Made by a program: the position numbers and the translations under genes. From contig CM121341.1 in the NCBI GenBank assembly GCA_051530055.1, positions 7,626,001 through 7,690,000 of the forward strand: a stretch of 64,000 bases of DNA, written 5' to 3'. The stretch is from Neoechinorhynchus agilis (Eukaryota; Acanthocephala). Every line of letters starts with the position of its first letter. Position 1 is the first letter of the stretch. Below the pieces are notes generated by a model. That model searched no databases. It saw only the letters and a list, made by a program, of their open reading frames with translations, and was not told the DNA's origin. Below, piece by piece: positions 9,001 to 16,564 of this stretch.

Positions 9001-11923
9001 GATTGAGTGCGTTCTTGGGGATGAAGACGAAGACGAAGATGCGGAGTTGGTTCTCGTTGAACCTCAATGGCTTCGATTGACTCGTACAGGCCCATTTGGA
9101 ATACGCGTTCCTTCTCTTTCGTTCTATAAACGTCTAAATAAGAACCCTACCGACTATCCAACTCATGTCTGTCTCGATGAACACGCGAGCAAAGATGTAT
9201 GCAGACGAACACTTGATATGATCTCGTTTATATCTAATTTCACCTTTGAACGATTCATCAATAATCATCTAGATCCCCTATTGATCCAATCTGGTGATTT
9301 ATTTTGGCGAGGCTTGATTCAAGCTGAAATGAGGTTCGTCTACGGTTCTTCTAGTCCGCTCATTCCACAATTATTCAAACAACCAACAGAAGGGTGTGAA
9401 GACATCGATTGTAGCATCTTTGCAACTCTTGTTCTTATGGTTGAACATCCTATCTTAAGAAAAGACATTTCACTTTTAGAATCGTTTTTTGTCCTTCTAG
9501 CCAATCTCAGTTACCATCTCGAAAAGTATGAAGTGTTTTGCGTGGATCCACCCGAGTCACCCATACAACGCAAGCAACTAAGACTCAAAAATCGAAGACG
9601 TGATCAGACTTTGTCTACTGATACTCGACCACTTTTTGAAGGAATCGCAATGGAAAAACAGATTGACGCTCTCATACGGTTTTTGGTGAATGCGAACGAT
9701 CCCATTGATGACGGACCGATTCCTATTAAGATGCTGAACGTTGATAATATCACTGATGTCCTTACAAACATTTCCCAAATCAACAAAGCGACACATTCGC
9801 GAATCATGGATCGGGCTCTGAACGGTTTGCGCAATATCGGACGACAGTTAGAAGAAGAAATTCGGTTTTTGTACCAGGAATCGGCTGTCTATGAGATGTT
9901 GGAAGCAAATAAACTAATTGGTGGAGACGGTGGTGGTGGTGCCGATTCTGACACCGAAGATGAAACTCCACGAAATAGCGGAGCTAAAAAGATGCATGTG
10001 CCAGCAATGCAACCGTTTATTAAAAAGCAATCAACTCAAGGGTTCTTTCTTCAGGTTCTTAAGGTTGTTCTTGAATTAAGACGACTTAAACCAAAGACAC
10101 GGCAGACCAATCGTTCAGGTGTGGAGTCTCGTGATAATGATGCTGCTGCTGCTACATTAGAACCGACTTCTGGCGAAGAGCAAATGCAGTCAGCTCCACA
10201 AGTATCCGCCGAACCTCCCTCCTCTGAAGTAATCGAAGAAACGCCAAAGTTTTTAAGCACTCAACTCGATCTCGGTGATCTATGGACGGCTTTGGATGTC
10301 TGTTTAACTGAACTTCAGAATCTAAATGACTCACAGACTTTGTTGCTTCTTCAGCCGAGTGTAGAAGCGTTCTTCTTAGTTCACTCACCTCCATCGGCAT
10401 CTCAGAATTCGAATCGAAGACGTAGAGTGAATGCACGGACCGAACGGGAACAACGCGCACTTAATCTTGCCCATCTCATCGAAATCAGCACTAATGAACC
10501 CGTCTCCACTGAACCTCAACAACAACAACAAGCATTGCAACCAAGTTCAGAGGTTCTAGGAAGACAAGCGAGCTCCAGTTCTGGAATGGATTACTCGTAT
10601 ACGGAAATGGCTATTCGAGAGCATAGCAGACCAACAGCCGATGAGACCGTTCGTAACAAAAACCTATTTCTTTCATTTGCCAACTCTCATTCCAAAATGC
10701 TCAACCATATTCTTAGACAAAGTCAGAGTTCTCTTCTCGAAGGACCGTTCTCTGTCCTATGTGACTATACTCACATCTTGGACTTTGATGTAAAGCGCAA
10801 ATACTTCCAAGAGGAACTCATTAATTTGAAATCCATGAATTTGAGAGAAGAAGTGAACGTGACTGTGAGACGGGATCATTTGTTCGAAGATTCATACCGT
10901 GAACTTAATCGCAGGTCTGTCGATGAATGGAAACGTCGGTTCTATGTTACTTTTGAACAAGAAGAAGGACAAGATGCCGGTGGACTTCTTCGAGAATGGT
11001 ACAGTGTGATTTCAAAGGAGATCTTTAACCCCAATTACGCTCTCTTTATGGTAAATCCATCCGACCGTGTCACATACATGCCCAATCCCGCTTCACACGC
11101 TAATCCTAGTCATCTCAGTTACTTTAAATTTGTCGGACGAGTGATTGGAAAAGCGATTTTTGACTCAAAACATCTTGACTGTTATTTCACACGGTTCTTT
11201 TATAAACACATTCTCGGTGTTCCAGTCGATTACTCCGATATGGAGAGCGTTGATCACGATTTTTATAAGAACCTTTGCCTGATTCTTGAGACGGATGCCA
11301 GTGCGTACGAACTCAATTTCTCAACGGATGTACAAGAGTTTGGAGTTACCAAGACTATTGATCTCAAAGAAAACGGACGTAACATTCCGGTCACTAACGA
11401 AAATAAGCACGAATACGTTAGGCTTTTGTGCCATGAGAAAATGATCGGTTCTATAAGACCTCAGTTGCTCTCGTTCCTTGACGGATTCTACTCAATCATT
11501 CCAAAACGTCTTATTAGCATATTCGACGAGCACGAACTCGAGTTACTCATAAGTGGATTGCCTGACATTGACGTTGAAGATCTTAGAGCCAATACGGAGT
11601 ATCACAAGTACAGATCGAATTCTATGCAAATTCAGTGGTTGTGGAGAGCTCTTAGGTCATTCGAGAAAGATGATCTTGCCAAGTTTGTGCAGTTTGTAAC
11701 GGGCACAAGCAAGGTTCCATTGGGTGGATTCGCGTTTCTAGAAGGAATGAATGGTCCTCAAAAAATGCAAATACATAGAGATGAACGAAGCTCCAATCGG
11801 CTGCCTTGTGCACATACTTGCTTCAATCAGCTCGATCTTCCGGTCTATGAAACTTACGATAAACTTAGACAATGCTTACTGACTGCCATACACGAGTGTC
11901 AGTTTGGCTTCGGACTCGCTTGA
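1..11923 (+). CDS. HUWE1: HUWE1-type HECT E3 ubiquitin ligase, 5' end off window
   Basis: Giant E3 ubiquitin ligase (EEL-1 in C. elegans) that accepts ubiquitin from an E2 on a cysteine and passes it to substrates. The frame is open from the left edge; the first in-window ATG is at 41, but homology begins in the middle of the family's N-terminal armadillo region, so about 250 residues probably lie upstream. Seen in order: DUF908/DUF913-like repeats (residues ~20-730), a long Asp/Glu-rich stretch (~1860-2110), Ala/Ser-rich linkers with a polyproline run (~2410), three ubiquitin-binding-motif-like segments with LP..hR/I..E cores (~2670-2830), and a C-terminal HECT domain (~3600-3961). The catalytic Cys is in AHTCFNQLDLP (codon 11819-11821) and the chain ends GFGLA as in orthologues. 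I did not recognise UBA or WWE domains. Oddity: nearly 12 kb of coding sequence without an intron, while smaller genes nearby are heavily split. Confidence 0.97.
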   Translation, partial: SVQDSQINTPGQLMDEIVSHYKLESLLVPPNSQQQTISGGKSGQQVLYELFNRLRLAFYFGERQTRIQCVEARLQALSILIYSNLGGEHVHSLLYPGIIREFSDCLILENYEDLIDIKAGVLKCLTSVIHLERHINHTEIVESMQISSYHGFLPDLVRMCVRQLTDLSENVSYKLPHSFITALFSFLYHLASYDGGSEALISSGTVKALLDVVGHHDNSDANVMFVTRAVRVLDLITNVEMTNFQQASGVTIFIDRLNYETKQCRISQPFEIRLKNASSSRGSATPDSTSAEVGDSEEPTLIIEYIKPTRTCYHQRGALMKSILNFIKRSIGDHTMADTVRHMMEGSLPDSLKHILSNCEYYGPSLFLLTAEIVSLHIFQEPSQMSYLQEIGLCDVLLYALLKLEIPPTREVLASLPGFLSSLCLNQAGLTAFLRYKPFDRLFKVLLTPSYLPAMRRRRPNASTDHLTASPNVNSQSTAYVLGQAMDELIRHQPSLRQSAMQAIVGLLEELIQIGTNTNENNPDGIVDAIEGDVPIYEYITNITRFIEAVLTSNSSTEHLAEFMLIRGPEQLLQIPFLSNIPLAQTGLGSAQTVAGLLKLVIQNYRDDTLIRALIVSMDAVLSDFDRIFYADQFDCYIYQTVNSSSNVPFSRVHRNLAIMNTFCQLILLISKSPTGEARSLVYGVLSDQIGLDLIRQLCRVYVRLVDEEFILASSCLCHPEPVNIDETIKTNFNPSPIVRFMLLNSEPADHQPLRRCYLPPRSLQYVFPILYHVSKTLRTLTEFFGMVNKISAAAGAALVPPTAPPNQRNPRNITFSNGAPNTVLQVMNDNLIVKSFEMVQNEKLRVFRVAHFVTLVSYLLMDERRRFLHLSLHYFSIGGAESAFFKCLNYLSTRITEQNDILVPLPTNLVQTPAIPLTSFLCQPPTQTIPDELISEKDVFGLCLSLLTSLLDFTNIRKSQFTVPKDVKPPVRPFNDVVFTLRIESGTNSLVNRLWNRYLTANDNLNQESSSPAAAATVKLCDQILQIIAALATDREHFNSTIERSRDLDNHEECVAALQSLGIGVLMGDKDTGDLISEHFYKLASGSSCGGGGDPESTIIMVNHPKTPQPETAVSHLQVFLMNKAVDGQFKYLVEHMTTGLLRLFQPSSYSLGKIREIVYLVGVQSRNSCWINQFIKELCGRIIDDHPAMSVYLVLLSVLLQERPGHTASVISETELPQKCSYFVEIVNSVEQVKLLGSILLFLDLYMVGIRDAQRTFHLRQVLENTYGVWKVYEDRYNRWMSQSIVNNAMLTQDFIQGRVRSTVATMTRRSANVYFTAFLHISEDTRRTKPFELWMIPMRDKVFSAENTPNETADDLNVIPPPIHLTYGLDVRSITRVPFFLKPFMATSSQRCDPFHIKRPPDEPSEAQSERFLLQLIRILQTHSCLDSDVVHASMRLILRLTQSQSLCRIFVQHKGIEALFAIPASHAFLGIMSLTIMIIKHVLDTEQNLAYSMEKIIRYLMNTQNGRNPPISNSSSNIIASNHREIYSLMRTLTPVMCRNPQVFIETLMKTVKIADATDTNIQTIAEGCGSMIVTLRRSDQQFHMKLCDQTIGIVNLLLTYLGTTRSDGVITRAAVLRIMSELVRNYSLLAPLIMNHQNAEGERTFSLIIDRYVDIGSSDEELAPYARILVVNIASATTSPAGQRQLIQELQRSIRQCINQIELTKGSQSSLTRFQSIAVLLSLVVHSCTGGNQRYGTLSTPIMTFLKCLKESGLLRDLVMVFTKFQLNPAGESVMSTIQSINRAVDSLTKPFYYAHQQTYTGAIDAADPLSENQREPEQQRNTDETDEGVHGSVEPGAVEEARAPTPTAYVRIEQDEAGTARLEIDVESQAMSDENDDDEDEEEEEDGSSGDEEEEDEVSEEDGDGDGDHHDDEDEEDDTESSEDARARTNVARYSDCDEEHDEDDVVHSGGQPAEAVIVLGGGGNRDNEHEEEEEEDDDEEYSVDSDVEMQDALDHEIDEEVAMETEEDEQQSNVGATHDQDEPDVERHEIPVDEEILNEALRILAESDEDYDGNDIEIDDEGFIVGGADVNAGGDGDDDVVMDDEEEDGDEDDDEDDDEDHEPDDDDEHHVHIQFDLSARQRDHHWIINEDQAQPSMPPNIYADLYSSLSESGTTMSSWIHSAIHAACLASLTTENTSGQMLAQMHSIVANSPLVNAAGLATAGCATSGGIIPYGSNLVNTLINASSSSPAPTQTSVIASAAANAAAAAITYSSSLPMVHGLLLRRPSEFSSQSTTTNRPPSQRSTSQRNLTPNDAFYTASRAAATAASTSMGTQRYGPQVFTTGLQSAMATARFDDVFGFGGIQRLSRFPGARESIYNPTGHRNSSVEEAAFVAGALSARNPVSAILSDLGILSGNQRNPAQMAQQIQASDSVVVPPPPPPPPPQQPAQGSNVFGHSQLSLPTHATTSAAAAADILLAPMVRWIEECLIVDGVLFHPSTTLQRQQVILRLYSEVQSTFRERLNEYWNPNRTSGVDSQRPPTDDTGTYYDQEMEVQTDTPSLLTTAAHDANFTDTETMDVDEDLTLEPSTQRAPSTEPSVEPERGVEVVVEEEEMDVDHPQEAVSNVTTEEPESTVAPLEAVATTEQSASEPLLSDETVQETTEPTTQPETADNAEDAPVEYVDLTIEGRDYRVPSWVDHTFLLELPHDLRLEVIQQQNRIAREREQRRAAALVGRAEPAEEADNADDTPLPEVNEDVLAEMGISVEFLTELPRNIQAEIMESVRIQETNRRRAEQVQMEDVANNNDPAEFLRVLNPTLRQQIFLELDDTELSALPDDLAQEASALRFATHRTRAFRGVARRNLLRNLRNRGAGIILSRDEFDNLDMLQWAADEIMEDREGHGGATLSVDIVPRIFRGSRLARRGGRPLTMRDQRRLQVLQTASDESNASYEMMDLEVTNELTTILLVNLFFDDNRQNINRVQRIVRNLAKGHTVVTDLIASLCLVMMKCTGRIECVLGDEDEDEDAELVLVEPQWLRLTRTGPFGIRVPSLSFYKRLNKNPTDYPTHVCLDEHASKDVCRRTLDMISFISNFTFERFINNHLDPLLIQSGDLFWRGLIQAEMRFVYGSSSPLIPQLFKQPTEGCEDIDCSIFATLVLMVEHPILRKDISLLESFFVLLANLSYHLEKYEVFCVDPPESPIQRKQLRLKNRRRDQTLSTDTRPLFEGIAMEKQIDALIRFLVNANDPIDDGPIPIKMLNVDNITDVLTNISQINKATHSRIMDRALNGLRNIGRQLEEEIRFLYQESAVYEMLEANKLIGGDGGGGADSDTEDETPRNSGAKKMHVPAMQPFIKKQSTQGFFLQVLKVVLELRRLKPKTRQTNRSGVESRDNDAAAATLEPTSGEEQMQSAPQVSAEPPSSEVIEETPKFLSTQLDLGDLWTALDVCLTELQNLNDSQTLLLLQPSVEAFFLVHSPPSASQNSNRRRRVNARTEREQRALNLAHLIEISTNEPVSTEPQQQQQALQPSSEVLGRQASSSSGMDYSYTEMAIREHSRPTADETVRNKNLFLSFANSHSKMLNHILRQSQSSLLEGPFSVLCDYTHILDFDVKRKYFQEELINLKSMNLREEVNVTVRRDHLFEDSYRELNRRSVDEWKRRFYVTFEQEEGQDAGGLLREWYSVISKEIFNPNYALFMVNPSDRVTYMPNPASHANPSHLSYFKFVGRVIGKAIFDSKHLDCYFTRFFYKHILGVPVDYSDMESVDHDFYKNLCLILETDASAYELNFSTDVQEFGVTKTIDLKENGRNIPVTNENKHEYVRLLCHEKMIGSIRPQLLSFLDGFYSIIPKRLISIFDEHELELLISGLPDIDVEDLRANTEYHKYRSNSMQIQWLWRALRSFEKDDLAKFVQFVTGTSKVPLGGFAFLEGMNGPQKMQIHRDERSSNRLPCAHTCFNQLDLPVYETYDKLRQCLLTAIHECQFGFGLA

Positions 11924-12290
11924 GCTCCAGTGAGCCGAGAACTTAAATATACTTGTACACACACACACACATAAGCGAGCGAGAGAATTCGTCATCAACG
12001 AAACCCGAGTAGTATTCGAAGAAAAAACGAATTTGTCGAATTTAGAGGGTGGTCGTTTGAACATGTTGTGGAGCGAGAGCTCGTGAAACTGCTCCTTCAT
12101 TGAACCTTCTCATGTCCATGATTTACATTTGCTCAATGCAACGAACCTCAAATTTTGTTTCATGAACATTTTCAAACTTTGTTTTAGTAAAGCATTAAAT
12201 AGTGAGGATCTTTGGTTCTCGTCCAATCCCCGACGTGGATACTCAGTAGCTGATCCATACCAACTCTAAACTCATTTCTATCATTACCAA
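11924..12290 (+). other. HUWE1 3' flank
   Basis: Non-coding. It holds a short (AC)n run at about 11956-11970 and a likely polyadenylation signal (AAAGCATTAAA) near 12190. No other feature was seen before the LINE remnant. Confidence 0.5.
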
Positions 12291-13080
12291 TCACTCATCC
12301 CAACTCAAATCATCGATTCCCCCCATGGACTTTCTACCCCGCGGTTTTCCGAAATCAAAAATTGCCTTTCCAATACTCGTAGCTTCCTTCCCTAATTCAT
12401 CTACCTCAAAAGGCGACGTAGTCATCTTAACAGAACTGCGATTCAACCATCCTTCCCGAATACTCTTCCTGACGGTCACAGGATCCTTACAAAATCCCGA
12501 TCTAGAATTTATCGCAGTTCATAGCTTATCAGAGAAATTTCGCCCTCCGGCCTCTCGTCCTGATTCCTCTTTGCTCCAAATCGATTCTATAACGGAGCTC
12601 ATAAACTCCACAAATTCACACCATTTCTTAATTGTAGGCGACATTTAAGCCTTCTCCGAGTTTCGTCAACTTATTGACTTCCCAACTCGTCTTGACGGTC
12701 ACCTCGACAAAGTGTTCACGAATTCGTTCAAGGATTAGATCTACCAATTAGCGATGCCAACGTCACTTCGATCGATTTTTTATAGCCTTTCTCGCATGCA
12801 GAACCCCGATCTAGAATTTATCGGCCTAAATTGCTCAGCTACCTCTAAAATTTGCTCAGTTGATTTTCCTCCTCTCACCGAATTTCTTTATAAAAGAATT
12901 CATCAAGCAATCGAAACGCCGCTCAACCCTACAACACTCGTAATCCCAATTCATCTTCCCTCCACTCTTTTTTTTCCGTACTTCCCAATCTTCTTGGATA
13001 TCATTAACCGAAATGAACCAGAGGAAGGACTGAACCTCACAAACTCTCCAATAATGAATAACCGCCCACTTTCTCACTGA
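12290..13080 (+). mobile_element. non-LTR retrotransposon remnant, endonuclease region
   Basis: Broken LINE fragment. Frame pieces at 12325-12720 read like the end of an apurinic-type endonuclease domain: a hydrophobic strand followed by a GD(F)N-like site (HHFLIVGD), then QLIDFPTRLDG and DKVFTNS, which resembles the usual 'VDFPTR ... LD.VFTN' of LINE endonucleases. Stops and frame changes show it is dead. The 12900-13040 part recurs at 15390-15560 with near identity, so the family moved or was duplicated fairly recently. It may belong with the reverse-transcriptase fragment at 56.3-57.2 kb, but that is only inferred. Confidence 0.6.
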
Positions 13081-13505
13081 TCCGTCATCCATTCCAAAAT
13101 AAACAACCACGTTCAAGGAACCTACCAGAACACGAGTGTTCAAGAGTACATCCTTTTCTTTGTTCAATGGACTGAGACGATCGCGTCCCGATGCGGTCCG
13201 ATTAATCGGAATCGACTGGATGAACCTTAAATTTAAAGTATTTTTAAATGAATCGCAAAGGCTCTATGGAACGCGCATTGCTTCATTAGAATCTTGATTA
13301 GCAATTGTAAACTTCGCCAATATTTGTTTTGAACAAATTTTCGTGATATTGGAATCGTAGAAATGGCCACTGATCGGCGCAAATCAATACCTCTCGTCTC
13401 ATTTTTAACTTTGTTCAGTGCCACAGATTTGACGCTATGTTACCTGGCGGCAACAGATTTTTTGAATCCTTTAATTTTTCTTTACAATAAAGTCACGTTT
13501 GATTA

Positions 13506-13922
13506 ATGGGTTTTACTTTACTACTTCTGGTTGCTGCGATCGTTATTGAATTGCCATCGAGCCAATATGATTCGATTGGGACCGTTAATGGGACGATTAC
13601 AGCCAATAATCACTTTCCAAAAGGCGCGATTGTCAAGGTTCGTTTGGATCAAATCAGCCAACGGGGCAATAATGTTAAACCACTGGCAAGAGAACTCATC
13701 TTTTATCCACCGAGATTTCCTGTCAAATTCAACTTAAGATACGACCGAGAGATGATCGACTTTAAAAATGTTTATGCTATAAATGTAAGAGTTGAAGACC
13801 CGCGAAGGAATAATAGGCTTCTTTTTCTTAATTATGTTCAAGTTCCAGTTTCTGTCTCGGGAACTTTTGACAAGGATATTGAAGTGCCTCTTGTAAAAGT
13901 GAGATTTCCAACAACATTCTGA
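13506..13922 (+). CDS. secreted YbaY/YscW-like beta-sandwich protein
   Basis: Single-exon ORF of 138 aa. Residues 1-20 are a signal peptide (MGFTLLLLVAAIVIELPSSQ). The rest matches the layout of the bacterial YbaY/YscW lipoprotein fold: GTVNGTI opening strand, 'fPKGAivkVrLdqIS' with the typical proline-Gly/Ala-valine-Leu pattern, a P.FPVkFnL.YD motif, 'Y.inVRVED..RLLF' and a closing 'V.V..DIEVPLVKV'. It lacks the lipobox cysteine of bacterial lipoproteins, consistent with plain secretion. Function is unknown in animals; in bacteria members are envelope proteins or secretin chaperones. TTTAATTTTTC and a CAATAAA lie just upstream of the ATG. The fold assignment is from remembered family pattern and needs a profile search; a transthyretin-like protein is the alternative, but the motif order fits YbaY better. 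Confidence 0.6.
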   Translation: MGFTLLLLVAAIVIELPSSQYDSIGTVNGTITANNHFPKGAIVKVRLDQISQRGNNVKPLARELIFYPPRFPVKFNLRYDREMIDFKNVYAINVRVEDPRRNNRLLFLNYVQVPVSVSGTFDKDIEVPLVKVRFPTTF

Positions 13923-14220
13923 CTCGTGTAAGACTGAATGGCAGAAAAACATTTATTACTGTTTCATCTGATATTTTAGAGTGTACATTTAAAAAAAGAG
14001 CATTTAGAAACGTCGATTGGTCCAAAAATGCGAGCAGATTCATCCCAAGTCCTAAGATGGGTTTTTCGCAGCTTCCTGTAAACTTTAATTAAAATGAGAA
14101 AAGCGCAAATGACACTCACAAAGACGTGCTTATCTTCTAATCTCTTCGTGACTGCGCAAATTTATGATAAGTCAGTCGATTTGACGAGTTATTTTTCCAC
14201 TGAAAACTCTAAACAACGCG
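13923..14220 (+). promoter_or_regulatory. intergenic region with GATA-type sites before the ShK gene
   Basis: Short intergenic segment between two small secreted-protein genes. CTTATC at about 14128 and TGATAAG at about 14164 are GATA-factor type sites, 55-95 bp before the next ATG. In nematodes TGATAA sites upstream of secreted-protein genes often bind intestinal ELT-2/ELT-7; that link is inference. Confidence 0.3.
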
Positions 14221-14559
14221 ATGCAGAGTAATTCAATGATGGCGGCATTAATATTGATTCAATCGGTGCTTATTCCAATCGGAAGCCATCCAACTCCATC
14301 GCCATTACCTTCGGTCCCGGATTTCTTCGCTACAATGAGTGTTGAACAATTCATTGAAGAAATGAGTGTTGACATTAACCGCAATGATCTAAATTCTGAA
14401 ATCGCTGAGATGATCGTAAAATATTATCCCCAATTGGGAGAAACTCACATTTTAGGATGCCACGATCACAACGAAGCCTGCGCCGGTCTACAGCAAAAAA
14501 ACTACTGCGCTAATAACTTTATAAAGACGTTTTGCCCAAAAATGTGCGATATTTGTTAG
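14221..14559 (+). CDS. secreted single-domain ShK-toxin-fold protein
   Basis: 112 aa. An N-terminal hydrophobic segment (residues ~7-22, MAALILIQSVLIPIGS) acts as signal peptide; the middle is a Pro-rich then acidic spacer. The C-terminal 35 residues are a ShKT domain with six cysteines in the family spacing: CHDHNEACAG, then Q..YCANN, then CPKMCDIC at the very end. ShK domains are abundant in secreted nematode proteins and sea-anemone toxins, often blocking potassium channels or decorating secreted enzymes; here there is no enzyme domain, so the partner is unknown. Complete single exon with stop at 14557-14559. Confidence 0.8.
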   Translation: MQSNSMMAALILIQSVLIPIGSHPTPSPLPSVPDFFATMSVEQFIEEMSVDINRNDLNSEIAEMIVKYYPQLGETHILGCHDHNEACAGLQQKNYCANNFIKTFCPKMCDIC

Positions 14560-15389
14560 ATTTCTATTTGGTTTCTGAAAAACTGGTCCTTGCTTGTGAG
14601 ATCAAAGATCTGATGATTCAATCCAAAAAAAAGAGTATTTTAAAGAATCCAGAAACGAATATTCAATCTAAAATCCGACTTTTTGCGCACATCGATGAAT
14701 AGATTTTCGAATTGAAAGTTCACTAAAGACATTTAGAAATAAACAAGGCGTTCAATTCAGCTTTCCTTATCAGAAAAATCTGATAAAATGAAAAAAGCAA
14801 AAGGTTAACGAGAAAATAAATCCATAATTCGTCGCATCGTTTCATTGAGAACGAAGCCCATCAGATACGAATCGATTTCCATCAATTGAACAGAAAATCA
14901 ATCGAATTTCCCTCAAAGATGTTTTAAACGTTTTTAGAGCTTATTTTCGTGTTTCGAGACATCTCCTCATTGACGCCAACACCGAAACGGTTTTGTTGGA
15001 GCAAGCGAAATAGAGACAAAATAATTGAGGAGCTCTGAAACGGTAGATCCTTCTCGGTTCAAAAAGCGGATGATGATGCGATTTTACGATTGTTGTGAAG
15101 AAAGGCAATTCGATTTACGACTTTAAATTATGCCTTAAACGTCTGACGTTTTATTGACGAGGAGGGACCCCGTTTGGAATTTGTGGAGGGCCGGGCTTTG
15201 TCGTTGTCAATTACGGATACAAATCGATCGCAGCCGTAATAAACTGATAGGAAATCGCATTTGCAATCGATTTTTGGCTCATGGAGATTTTATTGAATTC
15301 GAGATTCTTTTAAGATCCTTACGAGAAGAGTCGTGCGATTCGTATAAAACCTTTAAAATTTGATCAATTGATTTTAAAAATAATCGAAA
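14560..15389. other. intergenic, paired GATA sites
   Basis: No convincing gene. At 14766-14786 two GATA sites face each other (CTTATCAG, six bases, CTGATAAA), a near-perfect palindrome. Otherwise AT-rich unique sequence; a short open frame at 15154-15363 has no recognisable protein features. Confidence 0.4.
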
Positions 15390-15560
15390 GGCCGCTCAAC
15401 CCTTCAACCATAATTTTTATCCCATTTTCACATGAGCACAACACTCGTAATCCCAATTCATCTTCCCTCCACTCTTTTTTTCCCGTACTTCCCAATCTTC
15501 TTGGATATCATAAACCGAAATGAACCAGAGGAGAGACTGAACCTCACAAACTCTATCGCA
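15390..15560 (+). mobile_element. second copy of LINE fragment
   Basis: About 170 bp matching 12900-13040 almost base for base (shared blocks around CTCGTAATCCCAATTCATC and TTGGATATCAT), ending in a C8 run. It is a partial copy only, with no coding capacity. Confidence 0.7.
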
Positions 15561-15638
15561 CCCCCCCCGACCTTTGTTCATTATTAAAACGTTTTATTAT
15601 ATTCCAACTATCAAACCGGAAAAATTTATTATTGCGTT

Positions 15639-15968
15639 TTAGTGAAACAATCTTTGAAAAATAAACAAAATTGTTGCAGTTGTCAAAAGTCCTCTAAGAA
15701 TTTTAAACAAATGATCAGCAATATAACAGTCCGTGAACTCTGTGCCGTATTCGTACATGGAATCATCGCGTTTTCTAAAGTCTTTTATTCGTTTGCCATA
15801 ATCTTTTCTCGAATCATCGGAGTTGCAACTTTTGTCATCATTTCTCTCCAGGCAATCGAGCAAGTCGTCGATGTTAGATTCGCTCTCTTCGAACTCATCT
15901 TTGCTAACAAAAGCATTTTCATTAATACCCGCACTTTCCTCCACTTGTCTACTGTGGCATCCGCCCAT
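15639..15968 (-). CDS. small acidic protein with N-myristoylation motif
   Basis: 109 aa starting MGGCHSRQ: Gly2 and Ser6 fit the N-myristoyltransferase consensus (MGxxxS) and Cys4 could be palmitoylated, so attachment to the cytosolic face of a membrane is likely. The middle is acidic (EEFEES..DDLLDCLERNDDKS) and then basic (RKDYGKRIKDFRKRDD); the C-terminal 20 residues are hydrophobic. ATTTTTAG followed five bases later by the ATG looks like a trans-splice acceptor and decides this start over an in-frame upstream one. No family recognised. An overlapping plus-strand frame (15642-15977) is regarded as a shadow. The last residues may instead be spliced to an exon not found. Confidence 0.45.
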   Translation of the reverse strand: MGGCHSRQVEESAGINENAFVSKDEFEESESNIDDLLDCLERNDDKSCNSDDSRKDYGKRIKDFRKRDDSMYEYGTEFTDCYIADHLFKILRGLLTTATILFIFQRLFH

Positions 15969-16031
15969 TTTCTCTAAAAATCCACTTATTGAATACTCTT
16001 CAAATCTGTAGCCTAGATACGAGTTGCACAT

Positions 16032-16564
16032 TTAAACGGCTCGTTTTTATTAATGGAACTTTAAGCGCTACCATTTAATTTCTTTGGCAAAAATGAACAA
16101 AATCGGCAGTGTAGAACTCGCAAAATTTTCGAAATAGTAAAAAGAACAAAAGCTGACTTTTTAGATTGAAATATTTCGCGAGAACGTCAAGCCTTTATAA
16201 GTCAATCTAATAAAATACGTTTTATCCGGGGGATAATCCCGAAGGATTTTCTCTCGGTGATTAAAAGACTCACAGAAAATTGAACTTTGATAGCTCGTGC
16301 GTTAGAAAAGGATTACACTCTTGGGCATATTTTTGAACGGGAATTTGAATGGTCTCAGTAATGTTCGCTTTGTAAAATGAAGTTCTCGAATCGCAATAAA
16401 CTAAAAGAAGTTGATTTTTCTATTAGTTGAATTGAGATAAAACTTCTGGAAAGCTGTTATTCTTTTTCAAAATTAACCAAAACAACTCAACTAAACATTG
16501 AACGTTCGTCTTAAGAATGCTTTCTTAGAGATTATTCTTTTTATTGTACGATCATTGTGAATTT
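16032..16564. other. intergenic with a dispersed repeat
   Basis: No gene seen. The stretch 16203-16270 (GTTTTATCC..., CCCGAAGGATTTTCTCTC, GTGATTAAA) belongs to a short dispersed family also present near 21950-22045, 22225-22330 and 31240-31280. Confidence 0.4.

Noticed and set aside
80-10460. Many opposite-strand and other-frame open frames across the first 12 kb
   Set aside because: They lie within the conserved HUWE1 frame, show repetitive His/Val/Ile content mirroring acidic codons, and have no homology pattern of their own.
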